From Desulfobulbaceae bacterium UBA2273 (GTDB lineage Bacteria > Desulfobacterota > Desulfobulbia > Desulfobulbales > Desulfurivibrionaceae), in NCBI GenBank assembly GCA_002347095.1, contig DDWZ01000022.1:1-64000 (forward strand): 64,000 nucleotides of DNA. Reading direction: 5' to 3'. Position 1 is the first letter of the stretch. Each line of letters starts with the position of its first letter. Position numbers and translations under genes: made by a program. The notes below the pieces were generated by a model that worked only from the letters and a program-made list of their open reading frames with translations, did not search any database and was not told the origin of the DNA. Below are positions 8,905 to 16,809 of the stretch, in pieces.

Positions 8905-9996
8905 TCAGATCCGCAGCATTCTATCGAGAGAGAGTTTGGCCTCGGCCGCCACTGCGGGCTCCACGGTGATCCGGTTGACCACCCGCCCCTGGGCCAGGTT
9001 GTCAAGCACCCACAGCAGGTACCCGGGCTTGATCCGGTACATGGTGGAACAGAGGCACTGGAAGGGCGAGAGGGAATGGATTTCCCGGTCCGGAAACTGG
9101 CTTTTGAGCCGGTTCACCAGATTGACCTCGGTGCCGATGGCCCACTTGCTGCCCACCGGGGAATCGCGCACTGCGGTGATGATCGCCTCGGTGGAGCCGT
9201 ACTGGTCCGCCCGGCTCACCACCTCGTGGCGGCACTCGGGATGGACGATGATCCGCACCTCCGGGTCGCGCGCCCGCCAGGCAGCCACATGGTCGGCGGT
9301 GAACTGCATGTGCACCGTGCAGTAGCCGTCCCAGAGGATTACCCTGGCCTTCTGCAACTGGGCCGGAGTATTGCCGCCCAGGGGTTTATTTCGTTGCCAG
9401 AGCACCACCTCATCCTCGGGGATGCCCAGGGCACTGGCCGAGTTGCGGCCCAGATGCTCGTCCGGGAAAAAGAAGACCTTGTCGCCTTCGGACAGAGCCC
9501 AGGTCAGCACCCGCTCGGCGTTCGATGAGGTGCAGACCGAGCCGCCGTTCCTGCCGACAAACGCTTTGAGCAGAGCGGAGGAATTCACATAGGTCACGGG
9601 AATAACCCGGCCGGTGGTCACCTTGGCCAGATCCTCCCAGGCCCAGGCCACCGCTTCGCTGGTGGCCATGTCGGCCATGGGGCAGCCGGCCCGGAGATCG
9701 GGCAAGATCACCACCTGATCCGGCGCGGTGAGGATGTCGGCGGATTCGGCCATGAAATGCACGCCGCAAAAAACGATGTACTTGCTGTCCTTGGCCTCGG
9801 CGGCATTGCGGGCAAGCTTGAGGGAATCCCCGGTCAGGTCGGCGAACCGGAAGGTCGCCTCCTGCTGGTAGTGATGCCCCAAAATCAAAAGATTGCCGCC
9901 CAACTCTTTCTTGCGGGCGGCAATCTTTTGGCAGATTACGTCTTCATTTTCCTGCAGGTATTCCGAGCCAAGCTCAACCTGCTGCAACACGGTCAT
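8905..9996 (-). CDS. nadA: Quinolinate synthase A
   Basis: Condenses iminoaspartate with dihydroxyacetone phosphate to quinolinate in NAD synthesis. 363 residues from the chosen ATG, which has AAGGA seven bases upstream; a GTG five codons earlier lacks spacing from its own GGGAG. Cluster-ligand cysteines are visible in FCGVHFMAES, SVCTSSNA, HPECRHEVV and QCLCSTMYR, and the substrate motif GHHYQ is present near residue 40. No nadB or nadC is seen in the window, so iminoaspartate must come from an enzyme encoded elsewhere. It is upstream in a two-gene unit with the desulfurase. Cytoplasmic and oxygen-sensitive by family. Confidence 0.96.
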   Translation of the reverse strand: MTVLQQVELGSEYLQENEDVICQKIAARKKELGGNLLILGHHYQQEATFRFADLTGDSLKLARNAAEAKDSKYIVFCGVHFMAESADILTAPDQVVILPDLRAGCPMADMATSEAVAWAWEDLAKVTTGRVIPVTYVNSSALLKAFVGRNGGSVCTSSNAERVLTWALSEGDKVFFFPDEHLGRNSASALGIPEDEVVLWQRNKPLGGNTPAQLQKARVILWDGYCTVHMQFTADHVAAWRARDPEVRIIVHPECRHEVVSRADQYGSTEAIITAVRDSPVGSKWAIGTEVNLVNRLKSQFPDREIHSLSPFQCLCSTMYRIKPGYLLWVLDNLAQGRVVNRITVEPAVAAEAKLSLDRMLRI

Positions 9997-10035
9997 CTCT
10001 CTGTCCTTCACTCCCGGATAATCTAAACAACACCC

Positions 10036-10108
10036 TTCGACAGGCTCAGGGCGAACGGTAGTCTTTCTTTAATTCATTGATCTTTCCGCTCGTGGTGAGC
10101 CTGTCGAA
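10036..10108. repeat. Imperfect inverted repeat of the TTCGACAGGCTCA type
   Basis: Left arm 10036-10058 and right arm 10086-10108 are 23-base arms with 19 matching positions, around a 27-base loop. TTCGACAGGCTCAGGGCGAAC is a sequence I know as a widespread short intergenic repeat in proteobacteria. It sits in the leader of nadA, between nadA and the hibernation-factor gene. Confidence 0.6.
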
Positions 10109-10134
10109 CCACGTATGTGCTGCGAATATGCCAA

Positions 10135-10169
10135 GGCGCAAAGACCTCTTTCCCTGGCATCTTTGCGCC
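10135..10169. repeat. Short inverted repeat GGCGCAAAGA / TCTTTGCGCC
   Basis: Perfect 10-base arms (10135-10144 and 10160-10169) with a 15-base loop, directly beside the preceding repeat and 35 bases from the end of the hibernation-factor gene. It could act as a transcript-end hairpin for that leftward gene, but no uridine run follows the stem. Confidence 0.5.
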
Positions 10170-10203
10170 TCTGCGACCTTGCGTTTGTTTTTTTACGCTG
10201 CTT

Positions 10204-10737
10204 TTATTTAACCAGCTTCACCCAAGCCGCGGTCGGCCCCTTGTCGCCTTCGCCCTCGCCAAAGCGAACCTCGTCGCCTTCGGCCAACTGGGCCATGGTC
10301 ACATCCTTGAGGGCGTTCTCATGAAAATACACTTCCTGGCCGTCCAGGGTCATGAGAAACCCGTAGGACTCATAGGGGAACAGGCTCTTGATGGTGCCCA
10401 TGGCCGGGCCGGCTGCCGCAGCCTCCGGCTCTTTGGTGGTCTGCCGCCGCTTGCGCTGCAGCTCCTTCAACTGAAGGCCAAGGGTGTCGAATGCCTCCAC
10501 CAGCAGGGGCCGCACCGTCTCCCCTTTTCTTTTTACAACCACGGTGTCATTGGGAACGGAAGCAACCACGCGAACCTCATGCCCGCCCGCTTTATGCCCG
10601 GCGGTCTCCTCAATGGAGACACGGAGATGATGAACAAGCCCGGGATGGTGGCGATCAAGGCGCCCTTTCTCCTCTTCGATTTTTTCCTGCCAAGCCTTGC
10701 GAATTTCCAGGTTACGTCCTTCAACTTGTAGTTCCAT
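10204..10737 (-). CDS. Ribosome hibernation factor fused to a cold-shock domain
   Basis: 177 residues in two parts. Residues 1-105 match the HPF/RaiA fold (N-terminal VEGRNLEIRKAWQEKI, then a beta strand set with VSIEE and HEVRVVASVP and a long helix with RPLLVEAFDTLGLQL). Residues 113-177 are a cold-shock domain: GTIKSLFPYESYGFL, then EVYFHENAL, equivalents of the RNA-binding RNP1 and RNP2 motifs. HPF proteins block the decoding centre of resting ribosomes; the cold-shock part would bind RNA or the ribosome. Typical long HPF proteins instead carry a dimerisation domain. GGAGGAACTGC precedes the ATG. It is a single gene in the same direction as nadA. Confidence 0.85.
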   Translation of the reverse strand: MELQVEGRNLEIRKAWQEKIEEEKGRLDRHHPGLVHHLRVSIEETAGHKAGGHEVRVVASVPNDTVVVKRKGETVRPLLVEAFDTLGLQLKELQRKRRQTTKEPEAAAAGPAMGTIKSLFPYESYGFLMTLDGQEVYFHENALKDVTMAQLAEGDEVRFGEGEGDKGPTAAWVKLVK

Positions 10738-10886
10738 GCAGTTCCTCCATCACAAGTGATTAAATTGCCGCCCGCATGGGGCAGCCGACTGGAGAGCTTT
10801 CGATAGTATTCTACCACGATGGCGGGCAAAAAACAGCTTCTCTTCGTGGGGGTTGCAAGAAAAAAACCGGTGCCGAAGAGGGGGAG

Positions 10887-11975
10887 TCACCCCCCGGGAC
10901 TGCGCTCTTTTTCAGCCCGCTCCGGCAGCTCCTTGATATGCACATCCTGCTGCGGAAAAGGGATGGCGATGGAGTGCGCGGCAAAGGCCGCGTAGATGCC
11001 CTTCAAAAGGTTGTGGATCTCCAACCCCTTGAATCGGGGCTCCGCGACCCAGCAAAGCAGCTCGAAATCAACGGACGAACTCCCGAAACCGCGCAGCCGC
11101 ACCCTGGCCTCGGGGTCCTTGACCACCGCGGGATTTTCGACGGCCACCGCCAGGAGCACCGCCTCGACCTGCTCCAGGTCGCTGCCGTAGGCAACCCCCA
11201 CCGGCACCCGGATCCGGAAACGGGGAATGGGCGCGCTCTCGTTGATGATCTTGCTGTTGGCCAGAATGGAGTTGGGAATGGTGATCAGCACATCGTCCCG
11301 GGTCATGATCCGGGTGGAGCGGACGCCGATCTCCACCACCTCGCCCCGCTGGGCATCGTCAATGATGATGTAATCACCCACCTTAAAGGTTTTGTCGGCA
11401 AAGATGCTGATTCCGCCGAAAAAATTGGCCAGACTGTCCTTGGCCGCCAGGGCCACGGCAATACCGGCGATGCCGGCGGAGGCGAAGAGGGGGGCCAGAT
11501 TGACGTTCCAGATGGACAGCAGCCAGATCAGGGCGGAAACAATGACAATCACCCGGACCACGTTTTTGAGCAGCAAAAAGAGATCAGCCCCGATCTTGCC
11601 CCGCCCGGCAATGGACTTCAGATAATGCTCGCCCACCACCATAAAGAGGCGCAACGCGGCCAGGGTCCAGACGATAAGAGCAACGCTCTGCGCCAGGGCA
11701 GGCACAAACTTCTCCCACGGCTGGGCAAGAACCGGCTCCATGGTCACGGCATGAAAAACCCCGAAAAAGAAAACGCTGAAAACAATGGGGGTATGCAGGA
11801 TATCGATAACCTTGTCGTCGATATCGGTGGTGGTATAGGCGGCGGCCATCCGCTTGAAAATTCGGTTGACAAAGATATCCACCGCCTTAGCCAGCAAGGC
11901 GTAGACCGCGATTATCATAAGCCGCTGGATAATGGGTTGTTGGGAAAGGTCTTGCAGGAAAGGGGAAAGTTCCAT
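10887..11975 (-). CDS. MscS-family mechanosensitive channel
   Basis: 362 residues. It has about four membrane helices in the first 165 residues. The pore-lining helix region contains AGIAGIAVALAAKDSLANFFGG, here noted only by its ends, and is followed by the typical ISIFADKTFKVGDYI and then by the cytoplasmic beta domain (GEVVEIGVRSTRI). MscS channels open on membrane tension and release solutes under osmotic downshock in the inner membrane. I chose the ATG at 11975, with GTGAG seven bases upstream; an in-frame GTG four codons earlier is possible. The gene is monocistronic, between the hibernation factor and the toxin-antitoxin pair. Confidence 0.9.
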   Translation of the reverse strand: MELSPFLQDLSQQPIIQRLMIIAVYALLAKAVDIFVNRIFKRMAAAYTTTDIDDKVIDILHTPIVFSVFFFGVFHAVTMEPVLAQPWEKFVPALAQSVALIVWTLAALRLFMVVGEHYLKSIAGRGKIGADLFLLLKNVVRVIVIVSALIWLLSIWNVNLAPLFASAGIAGIAVALAAKDSLANFFGGISIFADKTFKVGDYIIIDDAQRGEVVEIGVRSTRIMTRDDVLITIPNSILANSKIINESAPIPRFRIRVPVGVAYGSDLEQVEAVLLAVAVENPAVVKDPEARVRLRGFGSSSVDFELLCWVAEPRFKGLEIHNLLKGIYAAFAAHSIAIPFPQQDVHIKELPERAEKERSPGG

Positions 11976-12047
11976 GTGTGCACTCACTATTTATAGAAAT
12001 AAGATCATGACCACACCCTTGTTTCCAAAGAGCGGCCATCTTTCCTC

Positions 12048-12076
12048 TTGATGCGTTGTATCGTATATGATACACT
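12048..12076 (+). promoter_or_regulatory. Promoter and operator of the HigBA-type module
   Basis: TTGATG (12048-12053) and TACACT (12071-12076) are 17 bp apart. An almost perfect palindrome GTATCGTATATGATAC (12058-12073) overlaps the spacer and -10, where the antitoxin would repress. The toxin ATG is only 7 bases past the -10, so this transcript may be nearly leaderless. Confidence 0.5.
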
Positions 12077-12082
12077 CAAAAC

Positions 12083-12427
12083 ATGCAAGCCATTCCGCGC
12101 CAGCTCACCTACTACACCGATCCGCACGGAAAAAAGCCTTTCCGGGACTGGTTTCTCTCCCTGCGCGACCGTGCCGCCATGCAGCGCATCGCCGCCAGGC
12201 TTGACCGGGTTGCCGTCGGCAATCTTGGCGACCACAAGGGGGTTGGCTCCGGCGTGATGGAATTGCGCATCACCCATGGTCCTGGCTATCGTGTGTACTA
12301 TGCCCACGACGGCGACCGGGTGGTGCTGTTGTTGGTCGGCGGAGACAAGAGCACGCAGGAACGAGACATAGAAACCGCCAAGGCGTACTGGAAAGATCAT
12401 CAGGAGAGACAGCGATGCGCACCATGA
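12083..12427 (+). CDS. RelE/HigB-type toxin, phage Gp49-like family
   Basis: 114 residues. The N-terminal TYYTDPHGKKPFRDWFLSL and the core LRITHGPGYRVYYAHDGDRVVLLLVGGDK are typical of the addiction-module killer family related to RelE, whose members cut mRNA at the ribosome. It precedes and overlaps the antitoxin gene by 13 bases, the HigBA order of toxin first. There is no clear ribosome site; the ATG lies right after the promoter palindrome, so weak or leaderless translation may keep toxin below antitoxin. The function is inferred from family and pairing. Confidence 0.85.
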   Translation: MQAIPRQLTYYTDPHGKKPFRDWFLSLRDRAAMQRIAARLDRVAVGNLGDHKGVGSGVMELRITHGPGYRVYYAHDGDRVVLLLVGGDKSTQERDIETAKAYWKDHQERQRCAP

Positions 12428-12711
12428 CCGATTACGAAAAAGACCTGGACGAACTGCTCAAAGACCCTGAGTTTGCCGCCGGATACCTCACCGCCGCCAT
12501 CGACGAAGACGACCGCGACGCGCTCTTGTTGGCCATGCGCCGGGTGGCCCAGGCCATGGGAGGCATGACCGCCGTTGCCGAACGGGCGCACATCAAACGG
12601 GAAAACCTCTACCGCACCCTGTCCAGAAAAGGCAACCCGGAACTGCGCACCTTCCACAACATCATCCATGGCCTCGGGCTTAAACTCGCCATTGTTCCCG
12701 ACAAGGGATAG
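12415..12711 (+). CDS. HigA-like antitoxin with helix-turn-helix
   Basis: 98 residues. AMGGMTAVAERAHIKRENLYRTLSR contains a helix-turn-helix of the addiction-module antidote family that partners Gp49-like toxins; the C-terminal FHNIIHGLGLKLAIVP is also typical. It starts inside the toxin gene with AGGAGA upstream; a second in-frame ATG three codons later lacks a comparable site. It would neutralise the toxin and repress the palindrome at 12058-12073. Confidence 0.85.
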   Translation: MRTMTDYEKDLDELLKDPEFAAGYLTAAIDEDDRDALLLAMRRVAQAMGGMTAVAERAHIKRENLYRTLSRKGNPELRTFHNIIHGLGLKLAIVPDKG

Positions 12712-12748
12712 GCCCATCGATAGCAAGCAACATCACCACCCCCACTTC

Positions 12749-12988
12749 TCACATGCCACACCTGGACCTTGGAGGAGAGGAAATTGGCTTTGAATTTTGC
12801 TCGGTGGCCAAAGTGGCTTCAACAAATTGGAAAGCATCATTACAGGATGAAAAATTTCCATTTATTTTGATGTTACCGTGCCACACCTCAAACCACACAT
12901 TGATTACATTTCCTTCATCATCAATGTTTTCAAACCGATATACGGTCAACCGACCTTTCTCGCCCGCGTTTGATCGAGTAGTTGTCAT
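12749..12988 (-). CDS. Hypothetical protein, 79 residues
   Basis: Not recognised. A soluble small protein with a beta-rich centre (LTVYRFENIDDEGNVINVWFEVWHGNIKINGNF). Its ATG shares one base with the stop codon of the upstream gene (TGATG), so the two are co-translated. Codon use is poorer in G and C than in the flanking housekeeping genes, which together with the adjacent toxin-antitoxin pair suggests accessory DNA. No function is proposed. Confidence 0.6.
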   Translation of the reverse strand: MTTTRSNAGEKGRLTVYRFENIDDEGNVINVWFEVWHGNIKINGNFSSCNDAFQFVEATLATEQNSKPISSPPRSRCGM

Positions 12989-13434
12989 CAGTTTCCCCCG
13001 AGATTTGATCTTCGTAATCTTGCAATAATTACCACACCATCAGTTACACTATAGCCGTAACCATATCCCCATCCATAACCCCCTTGACCCATTACCCCAG
13101 CATTGGTATTAAAACTGTACCGACCATCAACAGTGGAAATTATTGACAAAACATCGTACCCCTCCGCATCAAGACTATTGCAGGCATCAGTGATTCTTTT
13201 TGAAAAATCTTCGATGTCTATGCAGGTATCTGATTTTTTGCCTGTCGACACCCATTCTTCGCGGACTTCATACACTGGCTCCTCTACCTCAAAGTCCTCC
13301 TTCTTAAACAGTCCCCTAGTTTTCGTTACTTTCTTTGTCCCAATTTGATGTTTGACATTCTTTTTCTCTTTGATGTCCGCCATCTTTGCCCGGACCCAAC
13401 GGTGGGTGTACGCTGAATTATTGATGTCTGACAT
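12988..13434 (-). CDS. Hypothetical protein with glycine/tyrosine patch
   Basis: 148 residues, with an AAGGAG ribosome site. The N-terminal third is very rich in lysine and charged residues. The middle (SDTCIDIEDFSKRITDACNSLDAEGYDVLSI) looks like a small alpha-beta unit. Near residues 118-130 there is a GQGGYGWGYGYGYS patch followed by a hydrophobic strand, TDGVVIIARL. No signal peptide is seen. It heads a two-gene unit with the 79-residue protein. The family is not recognised. Confidence 0.65.
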   Translation of the reverse strand: MSDINNSAYTHRWVRAKMADIKEKKNVKHQIGTKKVTKTRGLFKKEDFEVEEPVYEVREEWVSTGKKSDTCIDIEDFSKRITDACNSLDAEGYDVLSIISTVDGRYSFNTNAGVMGQGGYGWGYGYGYSVTDGVVIIARLRRSNLGGN

Positions 13435-13530
13435 GTGCTCTCCTTTATTGACCCAACAAGTTATTCTACGGATATGGCTATCATGCTAAAAAACTTGCTA
13501 GCCGGGAATATACAAAAAAAACCCGTGCCA

Positions 13531-14526
13531 TCACTCCCCAGCAAACCGGCTGCGCACCCCCCCAATCCTCTCCAGCGACCTCCGCACCCTCTCCTCGGAA
13601 ATCTCCCCGCCCACAGCCCTACTCAATAACTCATACGCCGCAATAATCTTCGCGTGCTCTTGGCAGATCAACAGCATATCCGCCCCGGACAAAAATGAGG
13701 TGAGCGCCGCATCCGCCACGGTCCCTTCATTCTCAATTGCCCCCATCTCCAGATCATCGGTAACCACCATCCCATCATACCCCAGCTCCTCCCGGAGCAC
13801 TCCGCCCAGAATCCTCGGCGACAGGGTGGCGGGAAACTCGGAATCAAGCTGCGGGTACACAGTGTGCGAGGTCATCACTCCAGCCACCCCCGCCCGGATC
13901 GCGGCACCAAACGGCACCAGATCGCACCCGCGCAGCTCCTCCAGCGAACGATCCACCACAGGCAGCACCTTATGGGGGTCCAGGGTTGCGCCGCCCAGGC
14001 CGGGAAAATGCTTGGCGCAGGCAGCCAACCCGTTCTCCTGCATGGTCGTAATCACCAGCGCACCCAAGCGGGCCACCTGCTCCGGCGTCCCGCCCAAACT
14101 TCGCCTTTCCATGAACAACCCCAACCCGGCAGGACTCACATCCAGCACCGGGGCCAGATTCATATTGATCCCCACCGCCAGCAGCTCCCTGGCGCAGGTG
14201 CGGGCATAGTCAGCCAACAATTCCTCACCCTGCTCACTCTCCGCCAGCGCCCTGGCATCCGGAAACTCGGTGAAATCCGGCCCCTTGAGCCGGGCCACGG
14301 TGCCGCCCTCCTGATCAATGGAGATCAGCGGCGCACCCAGCCCGGCCGCCCGGCAGGCATCGGCCAGCCCCTGGCAGAGGGTGCGGATCTGCTCCGGATT
14401 CTCGGCGTTTCTTTTAAAGAGAATAAAATTATTAATCCCACACCTGTTAATAAGGTCGCGGGTGGAATCATCCAGCTCCGTGCCTGGCAGGCCGACCATG
14501 AACAACCCGCCCAATGCATTTTTCAT
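13531..14526 (-). CDS. nagZ: Beta-N-acetylhexosaminidase (GH3)
   Basis: Removes N-acetylglucosamine from cell-wall muropeptides during peptidoglycan recycling. 331 residues from the ATG with AGAGAGG upstream; in-frame GTG and ATG codons 7-9 codons earlier, overlapping queC, are weaker. GH3 hallmarks: ISIDQEGGTVARLKG, KHFPGLGGATLDPHKVLP (the histidine loop that acts as acid/base), SHTVYP, and VVTDDLEMGAI carrying the nucleophilic aspartate. There is no signal peptide, as in other cytoplasmic NagZ enzymes. It follows queC, with the start 24 bases after the queC stop region. Confidence 0.93.
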   Translation of the reverse strand: MKNALGGLFMVGLPGTELDDSTRDLINRCGINNFILFKRNAENPEQIRTLCQGLADACRAAGLGAPLISIDQEGGTVARLKGPDFTEFPDARALAESEQGEELLADYARTCARELLAVGINMNLAPVLDVSPAGLGLFMERRSLGGTPEQVARLGALVITTMQENGLAACAKHFPGLGGATLDPHKVLPVVDRSLEELRGCDLVPFGAAIRAGVAGVMTSHTVYPQLDSEFPATLSPRILGGVLREELGYDGMVVTDDLEMGAIENEGTVADAALTSFLSGADMLLICQEHAKIIAAYELLSRAVGGEISEERVRRSLERIGGVRSRFAGE

Positions 14527-14549
14527 AGTGCCCTCTCTGCTCTGCATAT

Positions 14550-15245
14550 TCACTGATACTCCACCGGATCAACCCGGCCGGCCTCGGCAAATCCTTTCAG
14601 CCGCAACAGGCAGCTATCGCAACTCCCGCAGGCCCGACCCTTTTGGTCCGGGTCATAACAGCTATGGGTCAGGCCATAATCCACCCCAAGCTCGAACCCC
14701 TTTTCGATGATCTCTCTCTTGGTCAGCTTGAGGAGCGGGGCATGGACCCGGAACCGGGTTTCCCCTTCCACCCCGGTCCTGGTGGCCAGATTGGCCATGC
14801 GCTCAAAGGCTTCGAGAAACTCCGGGCGGCAGTCGGGATAGCCGCTGTAATCCATGACATTGACCCCGAGAAACACGTCGCCCGCGCCCAGCACCTCGGC
14901 CCAGGCCATGGCATAGGAGAGAAAGATGGTGTTGCGGCCCGGCACATAGGTGATGGGGATGGACGAATTCATCTCCGCCTGGCTGCGGCCCTTGGGCACC
15001 GCTACATCCGTGGTCAGGGCCGAGCCGCCGATGGCGTCGAGGTCCAGGCGGAGGATGAGGTGTTTTTTGATCCCCCTGCGAGCGACATTGGCCTTGGCCC
15101 GCTCCAGCTCCACTTGCTGGCGCTGGCCGTAGGCAAAGCTGAGGCAGCAGCACTCGTAGCCTTCGGCCATGGCCATGGCCAGGACCGTGGCAGAATCGAG
15201 CCCGCCGCTGAGTAAGACCACGGCTTTTGGTTTTTTTCGCATCAT
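14550..15245 (-). CDS. queC: 7-cyano-7-deazaguanine synthase
   Basis: Turns 7-carboxy-7-deazaguanine into preQ0 with ATP and ammonia, on the way to queuosine in tRNA. 231 residues. The N-terminal [15 protein letters not shown] is the PP-loop ATP pyrophosphatase motif, and the C-terminal [23 protein letters not shown] supplies the four zinc cysteines. Two adjacent ATG codons follow AGGAG; either could serve. It is followed by nagZ. No other queuosine genes are in the window and no preQ1 riboswitch is recognisable upstream, where a G-rich repeat lies instead. Confidence 0.96.
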   Translation of the reverse strand: MMRKKPKAVVLLSGGLDSATVLAMAMAEGYECCCLSFAYGQRQQVELERAKANVARRGIKKHLILRLDLDAIGGSALTTDVAVPKGRSQAEMNSSIPITYVPGRNTIFLSYAMAWAEVLGAGDVFLGVNVMDYSGYPDCRPEFLEAFERMANLATRTGVEGETRFRVHAPLLKLTKREIIEKGFELGVDYGLTHSCYDPDQKGRACGSCDSCLLRLKGFAEAGRVDPVEYQ

Positions 15246-15352
15246 ATATCTCCTGGCCGCATCAGGCGGCCGTTTTCTGTTCTCGTTACTTTATTGCAAG
15301 GGTTGCGGCGAAGCAAGCTGAGAAAATCAGCGCCTGCATTTTGCGATACAGT

Positions 15353-15457
15353 CCCCCCGCCCCTGGCGGGGGGGGGGTTAGGGGGCGGGGGTGCTTGCCA
15401 CATCCTAGCCATCGGCAGCTTCACCCACCCCTCAGTCCCCTCCCGTCAAGGGAGGGG
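15353..15457. repeat. G-rich dispersed repeat, copy 1, with possible quadruplex
   Basis: It holds CCCCCCGCC facing GGCGGGGGG, a G-run block at 15368-15391 with TTA between runs, then CCCCTCCC-GTCAA-GGGAGGGG at 15437-15457. The same order of elements recurs at 52454-52574. It lies between queC and sfsA. A quadruplex is possible from the G runs but unproven. Confidence 0.7.
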
Positions 15458-15493
15458 AAGCAAAAGCCTGGTAGCAACCCCTTTCCCGCCCCC

Positions 15494-16192
15494 TTAGCCC
15501 AATCGCACCGGCAGCTTTCGCGCAACAGTGATCGCCTCCTGGCTCAAGACCGCGCCATAGGCCAGCACCTCCACCCCTTGGGCCGCCACCTCCCGCAACG
15601 CTATGGCATACCCCGGATCGATGTGTCCGGCCGGGGAGAAATAGTCCACATCCTCGCGCTGGACGCAGAAAAAAACCACGGCCCGGTAGCCCTGGCGGCG
15701 CAGGGTCAGCAGCTCATCCAGATGCTTCGCGCCCCTTACGGTGACGGCATCGGGGAACATGGCCGCCCGGTCCAGAGCCAGGCTGCAGTTCTTTACCTCC
15801 ACATAGATCTGCTCCTCCCCCCGGGTGAGGAGAAAGTCCAACCGGCTTTTGTCCGACACCTTGACCTCTGGCCGGATCGTCTCGATCCCGGCCAGCTCCG
15901 CCACCATCCCGGAGCTGATGGCCTCGGCGACCAGACCGTTGGTGCGGGCGGTGTTGATCCCCACCCAGGTTGTACCCACCCGCACCATCTCCAGGGTGTG
16001 ACCATACTTGCGCTTGGGGTTGTCCGCCAGGGAGACGAGCACCGGGCTGCCAGGCTCCTTGCAGCCCAGCATGCTGCCGGAATTCGGGCAATGCACGGTG
16101 AGCAACCGGCCGTCGTCCATTTCCACGTCGGCGAGGAATCGCTTGTACCGCACAACCAGCCTTCCCGGCCGCAGGGTCTGACCGAACTCCAT
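15494..16192 (-). CDS. sfsA: DNA/RNA nuclease SfsA
   Basis: 232 residues, matching the family length of about 234. The family was named for sugar fermentation stimulation and has a PD-(D/E)XK-type nuclease fold. Visible motifs: RLVVRYKRFLADVEMDDG, VHCPNSGSMLG, KSRLDFLLTRGEEQIYVEVKNC (the D-ExK nuclease centre) and FFCVQREDVDYFSPA. The open frame extends 48 codons upstream, but GGAGG sits six bases before the ATG used here and the extension looks non-native. It is divergent from flhX. The biological role is poorly known in general. Confidence 0.93.
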   Translation of the reverse strand: MEFGQTLRPGRLVVRYKRFLADVEMDDGRLLTVHCPNSGSMLGCKEPGSPVLVSLADNPKRKYGHTLEMVRVGTTWVGINTARTNGLVAEAISSGMVAELAGIETIRPEVKVSDKSRLDFLLTRGEEQIYVEVKNCSLALDRAAMFPDAVTVRGAKHLDELLTLRRQGYRAVVFFCVQREDVDYFSPAGHIDPGYAIALREVAAQGVEVLAYGAVLSQEAITVARKLPVRLG

Positions 16193-16284
16193 TTTTTTCC
16201 TCCGCGTCCATTGTTGTCGGGTATAATGAACCGCACATGCTCCCTTGACCACACACAAACCCAACCATACAAGCAGCGCCCATA

Positions 16285-16563
16285 ATGCCAGATACCCCAG
16301 CAAAAAAAAAGGCTGTTGCCCTCCGCTACGACACAAGCCAGGATGCCGCGCCCAAGGTGGTCGCCAAGGGCGCGGGGGAGCTGGCGGAAAAAATCATCGC
16401 CCTGGCCAAGGAACATGGCATCCCTATCCAAGAGGACGCCGACCTGGTGGAAATCTTAGCCAAGCTGGACCTCAATGCCGACATCCCCCCGGACACCTAT
16501 CTGGTGGTGGCGGAGATCCTCGCCTTTATTTACCGGGCCAACACCAAGATGACGCCTTCGTAA
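16285..16563 (+). CDS. FlhB-like cytoplasmic domain protein (FlhX)
   Basis: 92 residues, equal to the C-terminal cytoplasmic domain of the flagellar export switch protein FlhB, without its membrane part. [27 protein letters not shown] corresponds to the region just after the FlhB autocleavage site; the NPTH motif itself is absent. Such stand-alone copies (FlhX or FhlB-like) can partly substitute for the cleaved FlhB domain in substrate switching. It sits directly before the flagellar operon on the same strand but 246 bases from it, and before the sigma-54 promoter, so it is probably transcribed separately. Confidence 0.85.
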   Translation: MPDTPAKKKAVALRYDTSQDAAPKVVAKGAGELAEKIIALAKEHGIPIQEDADLVEILAKLDLNADIPPDTYLVVAEILAFIYRANTKMTPS

Positions 16564-16611
16564 ACAATCCACGTTCTCACCTCGCATTGGCCCACACTCC
16601 AGCCCTGTGCG

Positions 16612-16628
16612 CTAGGCAAAATATACCG
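16612..16628 (+). promoter_or_regulatory. Shared 17-base motif CTAGGCAAAATATACCG
   Basis: It differs by one base from the motif at 19917-19933 in front of flgI. Both lie in the short gaps of the flagellar cluster and nowhere else that I noticed. The function is unknown; it may be a regulator site or a recent small duplication. Confidence 0.35.
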
Positions 16629-16761
16629 ACCCTCCTGCTCAAGCATCCATTTTTTTGACGCTCCCCGCCCCGGCCCCGCAGCTCGCAAATAACCCAACAA
16701 CCACCTGTATTTACTACACTTTCAAAGCAAGCAGCACCACGCCTCTCCCCGCACAACACCC

Positions 16762-16777
16762 CGGCACGCCTTTTGCA
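16762..16777 (+). promoter_or_regulatory. Sigma-54 promoter of the flagellar operon
   Basis: CGGCACG-CCTT-TTGCA, with GG at 16763-16764 and GC at 16775-16776, has exactly ten bases between them as sigma-54 requires. It matches the consensus TGGCACG-N4-TTGCA at all but the first base. Transcription would start near 16788, 22 bases before flgF. A sigma-54 enhancer-binding activator encoded elsewhere is implied. Confidence 0.85.
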
Positions 16778-16809
16778 AAGATAAACCACAAACACACGAG
16801 AGGTATGCC

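Noticed and set aside
10022..10203. Possible tRNA or riboswitch in the gap before nadA
   Set aside because: The stems are explained by two common intergenic repeats; no cloverleaf or known aptamer core is seen.
15494..16336. SfsA with a membrane-like N-terminal extension
   Set aside because: The 48 upstream codons overlap the flhX promoter side, have no family match, and the internal ATG has a strong GGAGG.
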